From positions 1 through 37,016 of the forward strand of contig JAQBQH010000393.1 in NCBI GenBank assembly GCA_028287105.1: a DNA stretch of 37,016 nt. Reading direction: 5' to 3'. This document shows, in pieces, positions 1-7,098 of the stretch; the first letter of the stretch is position 1; each line of letters begins with the position of its first letter. Source of the DNA: Myxococcales bacterium. GTDB lineage: Bacteria > Myxococcota_A > Polyangia > Palsa-1104. The position numbers were made by a program, and so were the translations under genes. The notes under the pieces are model-generated. The model saw only the letters and a list, made by a program, of their open reading frames with translations. It was not told the origin of the DNA and did not search any database.

Positions 1-66
1 AGGCGGGTGACGGAGTGGTATCGGGAGATGGTGGAGCGGGCGGGGGGGAGGACGGAGGAGGCGTAG
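1..66 (+). CDS. C-terminal tail of an unidentified protein (partial)
   Basis: An open frame enters at base 1 and ends at a TAG at 64-66, giving 21 residues ending in GGRTEEA. Nearly every third codon position is G, as expected for coding DNA in this genome. The tail is rich in Glu and Arg and has no recognisable motif. The rest of the gene lies to the left, so nothing can be said about function. Confidence 0.4.
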   Translation, partial: RRVTEWYREMVERAGGRTEEA

Positions 67-214
67 GGGTGGGGGCAAGGGCAAGGGGACTTCTCGGAGG
101 GCTTTGACGAGGCGGGCTTTGCGGACCGTCTGTGCTTGATCGAGACGGGCGGTGGATGTTGCGGGAGGGTGGCGGCCGCTTTCCTCGTCGGTGAGCTAAC
201 TTCGCAATTCAAGA
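67..214. other. Intergenic stretch without a recognised feature
   Basis: This G-rich stretch lies between the partial gene and the transposase remnant. I see no convincing promoter, hairpin or small ORF. It may be decayed flank of the transposase insertion, but no terminal repeat is visible. Confidence 0.3.
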
Positions 215-580
215 ATGGGACGACGAAAGACAGCGCAGCTCGACCTCAAGATCAAGCTGAGGGTGAAGCCCAGAATTGGTTGGGGTGGTCGGCGTGAAGG
301 CGCGGGACGGCCGCGCAAGGATGGGGAGAAGCCGCTGAAGGTGGGGATGCGGCATGATCGACGGCCGCTACTGGCAAATAAACTCATGCGACGGTCGGGG
401 AACGTCGTGAGCGATCGGTATCACGCGAAGCTCCTGTTGAACCCGACGATGGTGAAGAGTGCGCGGCGGTATTCGTTGAACAACGCGTTCAAGCATTATC
501 GGATCGTGGGACCCGACCCGTTTGCGTCGAGGGTGGCGGTAAGTGCGCCGCGGACGTGGTTGATGCGGCAGGTGGTGTAG
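215..580 (+). pseudogene. Internally deleted IS200/RAYT-like (Y1) transposase remnant
   Basis: The 121-residue frame joins the two ends of a REP-associated tyrosine transposase-like protein. The N-terminus carries the family's basic Gly/Arg segment GWGGRREGAGRPRKDG (about residues 22-37). The C-terminal half carries NKLMRRSGNVVSDRYHAKLL and later DPFAS and PRTWLM blocks, which close these proteins. The central part, with the His-hydrophobic-His metal site and the catalytic tyrosine helix, is absent, so the product cannot be an active HUH transposase. Intact members are usually well over 200 residues. A second small deletion is likely between DPFAS and PRTWL. The reading frame is kept, so a short protein could still be made. 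Family assignment rests on remembered motif patterns, not on a search. Confidence 0.65.
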
Positions 581-583
581 GGG

Positions 584-1402
584 TCAGCCTGTGAGGAAGG
601 GGCGGATGGCGGCGAGGACGGGGGTCGGGGTGTCGACGTGGGCGAAGTGAGAGGTGTCGTCGAGCCAGTGGAGGGTGGAGGCGGGGATGAGGCGGTGGAG
701 GACGTCGCCGACGGAGGGGGGGACGAGAGGATCGTGACGGGAGTAGAGGAGGAGGAGCGGAGTGGGGAAGGGATGGGCGGTGAGGTCGGCGATGAAGGTG
801 GCGAGGTCGCGGGGGTCGAAGGTCTCGAAGAGGTAGGCGATGAAGGCGCGGGTGCCTTCGAGGGTGGCGAGTGGGTCGCCATACTCGGCGGCTTCCTCGA
901 TGGACTTCAGGGACTCGTCGAAGTAGTGCACGTTCTTGTGCGCCCAGCGTTGGGGGGCGCGGCGGATCCACCAGCTGAGGAGCGGGCGCACGCCGGGGAT
1001 CGAGAGCGCGGCGTGGAGCGTGCGGTAGCGGGTGTCGACGGGGCCGGGGGAGTGGATGTTGACGAGGCGCGAGAACAGCGTCGGGTCGGCGAGCGCGGCG
1101 CGCATGCAGAGATAGCCGCCCATCGAGTTGCCGACGGCGAGGCAGCCGCGGATGTCGAGCGCGTCGCAGAATTCGGCGAGGAAGGATGCGAGCGCGGCGC
1201 CGGTGTAGCCGGAGGGGGGCTTGGTGCTGCGGCCGGAGCCGGGGAGGTCGGGCGCGATGACGCGGAAGTCGCGCGCGAGGTCGTGCATGACGTAGCGCCA
1301 CGAATAGCTCGTCGTCATGAGGCCGTGTACGAGTAGGAGCGGCGGGCCGGCGCCGACTTCGCGATAGTGGATGTCGAGCTTGCCGAACGGCGCCGACGCC
1401 AC
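584..1402 (-). CDS. Alpha/beta hydrolase fold protein
   Basis: This 272-residue protein (GTG start) is an alpha/beta hydrolase with the usual order of elements: the HG oxyanion segment LLLVHGLMTTSYSWRYV, the DLPGSGRS turn, the nucleophile elbow VGNSMGGYL (Ser), the acid loop YSRHDPLVPP (Asp) and the late His in DDTSHFAHVD. It should hydrolyse an ester, lactone or similar bond; the substrate cannot be read from sequence. It lies directly downstream of bacterioferritin on the same strand. The frame is open a further 32 codons to the bacterioferritin TAG. This extension (with RYYDAARQVEV) looks like normal family N-terminus but contains no ATG, GTG or TTG. A CTG at 1498, four bases after a GAGGA, could be the true start, making the gene 584-1498. 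Confidence 0.88.
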   Translation of the reverse strand: MASAPFGKLDIHYREVGAGPPLLLVHGLMTTSYSWRYVMHDLARDFRVIAPDLPGSGRSTKPPSGYTGAALASFLAEFCDALDIRGCLAVGNSMGGYLCMRAALADPTLFSRLVNIHSPGPVDTRYRTLHAALSIPGVRPLLSWWIRRAPQRWAHKNVHYFDESLKSIEEAAEYGDPLATLEGTRAFIAYLFETFDPRDLATFIADLTAHPFPTPLLLLYSRHDPLVPPSVGDVLHRLIPASTLHWLDDTSHFAHVDTPTPVLAAIRPFLTG

Positions 1403-1498
1403 CTCGACCTGGCGCGCGGCCGCGTCGTAGTAGCGGTGCGGCAGGCGCGGTGTGGCGGGTAGCCGCGAGAAGCGGCCGCGCGTGAAGGGGCGGCTCAG

Positions 1499-1972
1499 CT
1501 AGTCCTCGTGGATCTGCTGCGCGAGGTAGTTGGCCTCGCCGATCTGCTTGATCAGCTCGAGCTGCGCTTCGATCCAGTTGGTGTGGTGCTCCTCCGCCGA
1601 CAGGATGCGCTCGAAGAGATCGCGCGAGCCGTTGTCGCCGGCGACGCGCGCGGTCTCGATGGCCGTGTTGAGCTTGCCGATGGCGTCGCGCTCGAGCGCC
1701 AGGTCGACGGCGAGCTGCTCCGGCACGGTCTGGCCGATGTTGACTTTGCCGAGACGCTGCACGTTCGGCACACCCTCGAGATACAGGATTCGCTCGATGA
1801 GCTCGTCAGCATGCTTCATCTCGTCGATCGATTCCGCGCGCAGCTTCTTCCAGAGGCGCTGATAGCCCCAGTTCTCGCACATGCGACCATGAATGAAGTA
1901 TTGGTTGATCGCGGTCAGCTCGCCGGTGAGGACCTCGTTGAGCAGCGCGATGATCTGGGGATTTCCCGTCAT
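1499..1972 (-). CDS. bfr: Bacterioferritin
   Basis: The protein has 157 residues, the normal bacterioferritin length. All ferroxidase ligands are present at the canonical positions: Glu18, Glu51, His54, Glu94, Glu127 and His130. Met52, the residue that ligates haem at the subunit interface in the family, is also present. It should form a 24-subunit shell that oxidises Fe(II) and stores it as a mineral in the cytoplasm. I chose the ATG at 1972 because MTGNPQIIALLNE is the standard start; the open frame runs on upstream but reads as low-complexity, non-family sequence. The stop is shared with the beginning of the hydrolase frame downstream, so the two are probably co-transcribed. No ferredoxin (bfd) gene is adjacent. 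Confidence 0.96.
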   Translation of the reverse strand: MTGNPQIIALLNEVLTGELTAINQYFIHGRMCENWGYQRLWKKLRAESIDEMKHADELIERILYLEGVPNVQRLGKVNIGQTVPEQLAVDLALERDAIGKLNTAIETARVAGDNGSRDLFERILSAEEHHTNWIEAQLELIKQIGEANYLAQQIHED

Positions 1973-2018
1973 TCGCGGCAGTGTACTAGAGCGGCCGGCG
2001 CGTGCGTCAATATCCGGG

Positions 2019-2061
2019 GGCGGCCACGCGGAGCGGCGGCCACGCGGAGCGGCGGCCACGC
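2019..2061. repeat. Short tandem repeat, 16-bp unit, 2.7 copies
   Basis: The unit GGCGGCCACGCGGAGC is repeated perfectly at 2019-2034 and 2035-2050, then partially at 2051-2061. It lies in the gap between the divergent bacterioferritin and the 103-residue protein. It has no recognised function. Confidence 0.8.
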
Positions 2062-2062
2062 C

Positions 2063-2078
2063 AGGCGGCCGGCCGCCT
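2063..2078. promoter_or_regulatory. Perfect 16-bp palindrome in a divergent intergenic region
   Basis: AGGCGGCCGGCCGCCT equals its own reverse complement. It follows the tandem repeat immediately and lies between two divergent genes. It could bind a dimeric protein or simply be a GC-rich hairpin. No promoter elements are clear around it. Confidence 0.4.
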
Positions 2079-2168
2079 CCGGCGACTACCCGACAAACGT
2101 CCTCGGCGCGAGACTGGCATGCGGGATGAATTGCCCAAGAGACGAGGCCTCTGCGCCTCGGAGGAGCC

Positions 2169-2480
2169 ATGCCTCACGAAGCCACCGTCCAGACCCGTGA
2201 CATCCCCACCGCCAACAACAAGGCGCTCCGCTATTTTGCCGCGCACACGATGGACGATGCGCTCGGCCAGGCTGCCCACGAGCTGGCCGCCGCCCGTCGC
2301 TGCGCCTGCTGCTCGAGCGCGCTCGCGCATCTGCGCGACCGCCTCGGCTCGACGCTCTTTCTCGACGACGATCCCGCGCTCCTCGCCGCGGCCTTCCCGC
2401 TCCACGAGCGTGACCGCTTCACCCCACGGCTCCTCGCCGCCTGCATCCTTCTCTACGGCCGGCCGCGCGTACGCCCCTGA
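2169..2480 (+). CDS. Hypothetical protein, 103 residues
   Basis: The ATG is preceded by a strong Shine-Dalgarno (GGAGGAG, bases about 2160-2166). A 6-bp hairpin, CGAGGC / GCCTCG, sits just 5' of it and could partly mask the ribosome site. The protein is Ala- and Leu-rich with a CACC segment around residues 45-48 and no signal peptide or membrane span. I do not recognise the family. It stands 16-28 bp before the transporter gene, depending on that gene's start, so it may share its transcript. Confidence 0.6.
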   Translation: MPHEATVQTRDIPTANNKALRYFAAHTMDDALGQAAHELAAARRCACCSSALAHLRDRLGSTLFLDDDPALLAAAFPLHERDRFTPRLLAACILLYGRPRVRP

Positions 2481-2496
2481 TTCCCCCGATTCGTGA

Positions 2497-3723
2497 TTGG
2501 ATGGCGACGTGATCGCGCGCATCGGCTCCCGTCGCTGGGTCGTCTCGTTGGCGGCGCTCACCGCCATCACGGCGCTCTCCATCGACATGAGCCTCCCCGC
2601 GCAGCCGACGCTGGAGCGCGCCTTCGCCGTCACCCCCGAGAAGATCCAGCTCACGCTGAGCCTCTTTCTCGTCGGCTTTGCGCTCGGTCAGCTGGCGACC
2701 GGCTACCTGTCCGACGCCCGCGGGCGGCGCACCGTGCTCATCGCCGCGCTGGCGACCTACACGCTGGCCGGCGTGGCGTGCGCGCTCGCCGACGGCGTCG
2801 ACATGCTGCTCGTCTTCCGCTTCGCCCAGGGCCTGGCCGCCGGCGCGGCGCCGACGATCGCGCGTGCGATGGTGCGCGACACGTATGACGCCCGCAACGC
2901 GGCACAGGTACTGTCGACGATGGTGGCGGTCCTCGCCGTGGCGCCGATGGTGGCGCCGCTCATCGGTGGGCTCGTGCTCCACCGGCTCGGCTGGCGCGCC
3001 ATCTTCGCCACCCTGGCGCTCCTCGGCGTCGCCTTCACCGCGCTCGCCTCGCTGACGCTTGCCGAGACACTACCGGTCGACCGGCGCGCGCAGCTCTCGG
3101 TTCGCGCCATTGCCGCCGGCTTCGCGCGCTTCTTTCGCACGCCCGGCACGCTCCTGCCGTCGGCGATCGGCTGCGCCACGTTCGCCGGGCAGTTCGCCTT
3201 CATCTCCGACTCGCCGTTCGTGCTCATCAATCACTTCGGCGTCGCGCCCGGGCGCTACGGCCTGTATTTCGGCGCCACCGCGCTGGCGCTCATGGGCGGC
3301 GCGACCTGGTCCAGCCGCCTCCTGCGCGGTGGCCGCGAGCCGCATCGCGTGCTCGGCGCTGGCGGCGTCGCGCTCCTGGTCGGGGCGCTCCTCGTCGCCG
3401 CCGGCACGCAGCTCGAGCGCTTCGGCGTCATCGCGTTCATCGGCCCCATGATCGTCTACTTCGTCGGCCTCGGCCTCGCCGGCCCGAGCGCGGTCGCCAT
3501 CGCCATGGACCCGGTGCCGCAGATCGCGGGCACCGCCTCGTCGCTCATCGGCTGCGCGCAGATGATCTCCGGCGCGCTCTCCGGCTACGTCGCGACCCGC
3601 GTCGCCGGCGCCGATCCACGCAAGCTCGGCATGATCGTCGCGACGCTCGGCTCCATCGGCGCGGTGCTGGCCCTCGTCGTGAGCGCGAGAACGCGCGCCG
3701 TCCGTGCGGCGCGTAGGTTATGA
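2497..3723 (+). CDS. MFS multidrug exporter, Bcr/CflA-like
   Basis: This 408-residue inner-membrane protein has about 12 hydrophobic segments. The loop after the second segment is GYLSDARGRRTVLI, the MFS motif A, and the N-terminal SIDMSLPAQPTLERAF is characteristic of the drug:H+ antiporter-1 Bcr/CflA group. A role in proton-driven export of drugs or small metabolites is likely; the substrate is unknown. The start is uncertain: TTG at 2497 or GTG at 2509, neither with a clear Shine-Dalgarno. The end overlaps possible upstream starts of the cyclase gene, so the two may be translationally coupled. Confidence 0.9.
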   Translation: MDGDVIARIGSRRWVVSLAALTAITALSIDMSLPAQPTLERAFAVTPEKIQLTLSLFLVGFALGQLATGYLSDARGRRTVLIAALATYTLAGVACALADGVDMLLVFRFAQGLAAGAAPTIARAMVRDTYDARNAAQVLSTMVAVLAVAPMVAPLIGGLVLHRLGWRAIFATLALLGVAFTALASLTLAETLPVDRRAQLSVRAIAAGFARFFRTPGTLLPSAIGCATFAGQFAFISDSPFVLINHFGVAPGRYGLYFGATALALMGGATWSSRLLRGGREPHRVLGAGGVALLVGALLVAAGTQLERFGVIAFIGPMIVYFVGLGLAGPSAVAIAMDPVPQIAGTASSLIGCAQMISGALSGYVATRVAGADPRKLGMIVATLGSIGAVLALVVSARTRAVRAARRL

Positions 3724-3730
3724 TGATGTC

Positions 3731-5512
3731 GTGAAGACCGTCGTCGTGGAGTCGGCCATCGACTGCATGAGCGACGTCGCGTCGTTGTGGAAGACGCTCA
3801 CCGACACCGAGTATCTCAATCGCGTGAGCGGCCTCGGCGCCATGACGCTCGACGAGATCGAAGGAGCGGGATCGGCGCGCTACCGCATCTCGACGCGCGC
3901 CGGCGGCTTCCGCGTCGAGTGGGACGAGTGCCCGTTCGAGTGGACACTCGAGCGCGCGTTTCGGGTGCGCCGCCGCATGCGCAAGGGGCCGGTCGCATCG
4001 GTGGAGACCAGCTTCCAGTTCGAGCCGATGGAAGCAGGCGGAACGCGCGTGACGCTCGGCCTGGTGCTCGTGCCGCGGGTGGCGCTCCTGACCCCGATGG
4101 TGCGCTGGGGCGCGCGACGCCAGCTCGACACGCTCGCCAAGGCGGTGCGCGCCGTCGACGCGGCCAAGCAGGCAGGGCAGCCGCTGCCGTCGACGGGGAC
4201 ACGCGTCAACATCGACGCGCTCGAACGCGCCGCCGCCGAGCTCAAGAAGACGTCGCCGCCCGAGCTGGTCGATCGCCTGGTGGCGCTCGTGCGCGACGAC
4301 CGCGACGACGTGGTGCAACGCATCCGCCCCTACGAGTGGGCCGACCAGTGGGGCGTCGATCGCCGCGCGCTCCTCGCCACCTGCCTGTCGGCCGTGCGCG
4401 CCGGCCTCCTCGAGCTGCGCTGGGAGGTCATCTGCCCCAGCTGCCGCACCGCCGCCGAACGGCTGCCGACCCTCGCCGCCCTCGACGGTCACGGCGAATG
4501 CCACCTCTGCGATCTCTCGTTCGGCCTCGACGTCGACGAAGCGGTCGAGGCCACCTTCATGCCGACGCTGTCGGTGCGCCGGGTCGACATCGGCCAATAC
4601 TGCAGCGGCGGCCCCGCACGCACGCCGCACATCATGTCGCAGGCGCTCTTGCCCGCGGGCGCGACCGCGGAGCTGGCGGTGCCGTCGACGGTCGGGCGCT
4701 ATCGGCTGTTCACGCGCGGCGGGCAGACCGCCGCCGTCGAGGTCACCGCCGATGCGCCCGCCAGCGTCGAGACCACGAGCGACGCCGCCGACAAGCTGAC
4801 CGTGCGTCCCGGCGGGCGCATCCTCGTCCGCTCCACCGCCGCCGACGAGCGCCACGTCAAGCTCGAGCGGGCGCAGTTCCCCACCTTCGCCGCGACGGCG
4901 CGCGATGTCACCGCGCTGCCGGCCTTCCGCCGCGACTTCTCCGCCGACGTCTTGCGCGCCGACGTCTCGTTGCGCATCTCGAAGGTGACGCTCTTCTTCA
5001 GCGACCTGACCGGCTCGACGCAGCTCTACTCGAACGTCGGCGACGCCTCGGCCCTCAAGCTGGTCCAGGATCACTTCGACGTCGTCGTGAAGCTGATCGA
5101 GCAGCACGGCGGCACGCTGGTCAAGACCATCGGTGACGCCGTCATGGCCGCGTTCGTCGACGAGACCGACGCCCTGTGCGCCTCGGTGGCCATCTTGCGC
5201 GCCTTCGAGCCGTTCCGTCGCGGCCATCCGCACCGCGAGCAGACCGACATCAAGCTCGGGCTCTTCGCCGGCCCCAGCTACCTGGTCACCGCCAACGGGG
5301 TGCTCGACTATTTCGGACAGACCGTGAACATCGCCGCGCGTCTTCAGGCGCAGGCCGCTTCGGGCGAATTGGTCGTCGAGGCGCTGCTCGCCGAGCGCGC
5401 CGTGGCGGCGGGGATCGTCGATTCGACAGCGGTGACCGAGCGTTATCGCGCCGAGCTCAAGGGCGTCAATCAGCGCATCGACGTCGCGCGGATTCGCGTT
5501 CTTCCGCCGTAA
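3731..5512 (+). CDS. Class III adenylate/guanylate cyclase with N-terminal SRPBCC and zinc-ribbon domains
   Basis: The 593-residue protein has three parts. Residues 1 to about 160 resemble an SRPBCC (START-like) fold. The middle region, like DUF5939 proteins, has a zinc-ribbon pattern CPSC...CHLC (about 235-259). Residues about 415-590 form a class III nucleotide cyclase. The two metal-binding aspartates are visible in FFSDLTGST and KTIGDAVMAAF, and the Asn and Arg that stabilise the transition state in FGQTVNIAARL. It should make cAMP (or cGMP) in response to a ligand or partner sensed by the N-terminal part; no membrane span is evident. I chose GTG 3731 (VKTVVVESAI) because homologous SRPBCC domains begin near here. 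The frame is open from GTG 3704, overlapping the transporter gene by 20 bases. Confidence 0.88.
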   Translation: MKTVVVESAIDCMSDVASLWKTLTDTEYLNRVSGLGAMTLDEIEGAGSARYRISTRAGGFRVEWDECPFEWTLERAFRVRRRMRKGPVASVETSFQFEPMEAGGTRVTLGLVLVPRVALLTPMVRWGARRQLDTLAKAVRAVDAAKQAGQPLPSTGTRVNIDALERAAAELKKTSPPELVDRLVALVRDDRDDVVQRIRPYEWADQWGVDRRALLATCLSAVRAGLLELRWEVICPSCRTAAERLPTLAALDGHGECHLCDLSFGLDVDEAVEATFMPTLSVRRVDIGQYCSGGPARTPHIMSQALLPAGATAELAVPSTVGRYRLFTRGGQTAAVEVTADAPASVETTSDAADKLTVRPGGRILVRSTAADERHVKLERAQFPTFAATARDVTALPAFRRDFSADVLRADVSLRISKVTLFFSDLTGSTQLYSNVGDASALKLVQDHFDVVVKLIEQHGGTLVKTIGDAVMAAFVDETDALCASVAILRAFEPFRRGHPHREQTDIKLGLFAGPSYLVTANGVLDYFGQTVNIAARLQAQAASGELVVEALLAERAVAAGIVDSTAVTERYRAELKGVNQRIDVARIRVLPP

Positions 5513-5599
5513 CCGATATTGTCCGCCGGCGTAGATCGATCCAACCCGGCGGCTCGGCCGTACGGGAAGGAAAGTAGTCCAAACTCATTGGAGGGACTT

Positions 5600-5860
5600 A
5601 TGACGATCAAGGGAGCAATGGTTGCAGCGACGGTGGCGGGTCTTTTCGCGGCGGCAGCGCCGGCGGTGGTCCACGCCAAGGGCGGCGGCAAGGTCAGCTG
5701 CACCGGCGTCAACGAGTGCAAGGGCAAGGGCGGCTGTAAGTCGGCCACCAACGATTGCAAAGGCAAGAACGAGTGCAAGGGCAAAGGCTCGATGAAGATG
5801 TCGGAGAAGGATTGCACGGCCAAGGGCGGCACGGTCGCCGCGCCCGCAGAGAAGAAGTAG
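5600..5860 (+). CDS. BufA2-like periplasmic bufferin-type metallophore precursor
   Basis: This 86-residue protein has a signal peptide (residues 1 to about 26, ending VVHA) and then a Lys/Gly/Cys-rich mature part with six cysteines in repeated EC/DC-KGK units (CTGVNECKGKGGCK, NDCKGKNECKGKG, KDCTAKGG). This spacing matches the BufA2 group of bufferins, small ribosomally made metal-binding peptides. In known systems selected cysteines are modified by the MNIO (DUF692) enzyme BufB with its partner BufC. The Shine-Dalgarno GGAGGGAC is strong. No bufB, bufC or DoxX-like gene is in the window, so the peptide is either matured from another locus or used unmodified. Family call is from motif memory. 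Confidence 0.75.
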   Translation: MTIKGAMVAATVAGLFAAAAPAVVHAKGGGKVSCTGVNECKGKGGCKSATNDCKGKNECKGKGSMKMSEKDCTAKGGTVAAPAEKK

Positions 5861-5922
5861 CTTCGCAAGAGATAGCCTCCGCCTCGCTGGTTCCCCGTCG
5901 CGACCGACCTACCTTTTGACGA

Positions 5923-7089
5923 ATGGCACGCCGGGCGAAATCCTCCACGCAGCTCCGTCATTCTGATCGAGCCTTTCTCGGCCGCAGCTCCGACCCCGAC
6001 GATCTCGAGATCGTGCGGTCCGAAGGCAGCTTCGTCTTCGACGCGCACGGCGAGCGCTACATCGACTTCGTCATGGGCTGGTGCGTCGGCAATCTCGGGT
6101 GGGCCCCGGCCGAGGTGCACGCCGCGGTCGAACGCTTCCGCGGGCCCGACTACGTCGAGCCGTCGGCGCTGTACAAACCGTGGGTGGAGCTGGCTTCGCT
6201 GCTGGCGGCAATCGCGCCCGGCCGCTTGCGCAAGAGCTTCCGCGCCACCGGCGGAACCGAGGCGGTCGAGCTGGCGCTGCAGGCGGCGCAGTCGTTCACC
6301 GGGCGCAAGAAATTCGTCGCCATCGCCGACGCCTATCACGGCAATTCGATCGGCGTAAAGGCGCTCGGGCGCCGCACCATCAAACCTCCGCTCGACGGCG
6401 CCGCGCTCCAGCGCGTCGAGCGTGCGCTCCAGCGGCGCGACGTGGCCGCGTTCATCATGGAGCCGGTGATCTGCAACCTCGGCGCGCTCGCTCCCGACGA
6501 GGAGTTCATGCGCGGTCTCGGCGAGCTGTGCGAAGAATTCGGCACGCTCCTCATCTTCGACGAGGTCGCCTGCGGGTTCGGGCGCACCGGACGGCTGTTC
6601 GCCAGCGAGCACTTCGACGTCGAGCCGGACATCGTCTGCCTGGCCAAGGCGATCACCGCCGGCGTCATGCCGATGGGCGCGACGATCATGACCGACGAAG
6701 TGGCCGATGGGCTCGACGATGACTTCAGCTTCTACTCGACCTACGGCTGGCACCCGCGCAGCGTCGCGGCGGCGATCGCCAACGTGAAATTCTGGAAGCG
6801 GCACGGCAAGGCGATCCTGGCCAACGTCGTCGCGCGCGCCGAAGAATTCGAGGCGCGGCTCGGCGCGATCGACTTCGGCTGCGCGGCCGAGGTGCGGGTC
6901 AAGGGCCTCGCGATCGGGATCGAGTTCGAGGACGAAGGCTACGCGGAGAAGCTGCAGGAGCGCTGTCGTAAGGCCGGCCTCCTCATCAGCGCCGACGACG
7001 ATATGGCGATGCTGTTCCCGGCGCTGACCATCGACGAGAAGACGGTCGCGCGCGGCATCGACATCCTCGAGGGCTGCGCCTCGTCATGA
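5923..7089 (+). CDS. Class III PLP-dependent aminotransferase
   Basis: The 388-residue protein shows the fold-type I class III landmarks: TGGTEAVELAL (phosphate-binding loop, about 109-119), DAYHGNSIG (about 136-144), IFDEVACGFGRTG with the cofactor-binding Asp213, and DIVCLAKAITAG with the PLP lysine Lys242. It lacks the first 20-30 residues of many relatives. Such enzymes transfer amino groups from omega-amino acids, diamines or glutamate-1-semialdehyde-type substrates; the substrate is not predictable here. There is no obvious Shine-Dalgarno before ATG 5923. The gene ends 9 bp from the convergent permease gene. Confidence 0.9.
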   Translation: MARRAKSSTQLRHSDRAFLGRSSDPDDLEIVRSEGSFVFDAHGERYIDFVMGWCVGNLGWAPAEVHAAVERFRGPDYVEPSALYKPWVELASLLAAIAPGRLRKSFRATGGTEAVELALQAAQSFTGRKKFVAIADAYHGNSIGVKALGRRTIKPPLDGAALQRVERALQRRDVAAFIMEPVICNLGALAPDEEFMRGLGELCEEFGTLLIFDEVACGFGRTGRLFASEHFDVEPDIVCLAKAITAGVMPMGATIMTDEVADGLDDDFSFYSTYGWHPRSVAAAIANVKFWKRHGKAILANVVARAEEFEARLGAIDFGCAAEVRVKGLAIGIEFEDEGYAEKLQERCRKAGLLISADDDMAMLFPALTIDEKTVARGIDILEGCASS

Positions 7090-7098
7090 CGGCTGGCC

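Noticed and set aside
3545-5233. 562-codon minus-strand frame over the cyclase
   Set aside because: It is antisense to a protein with complete cyclase motifs and shows shadow composition.
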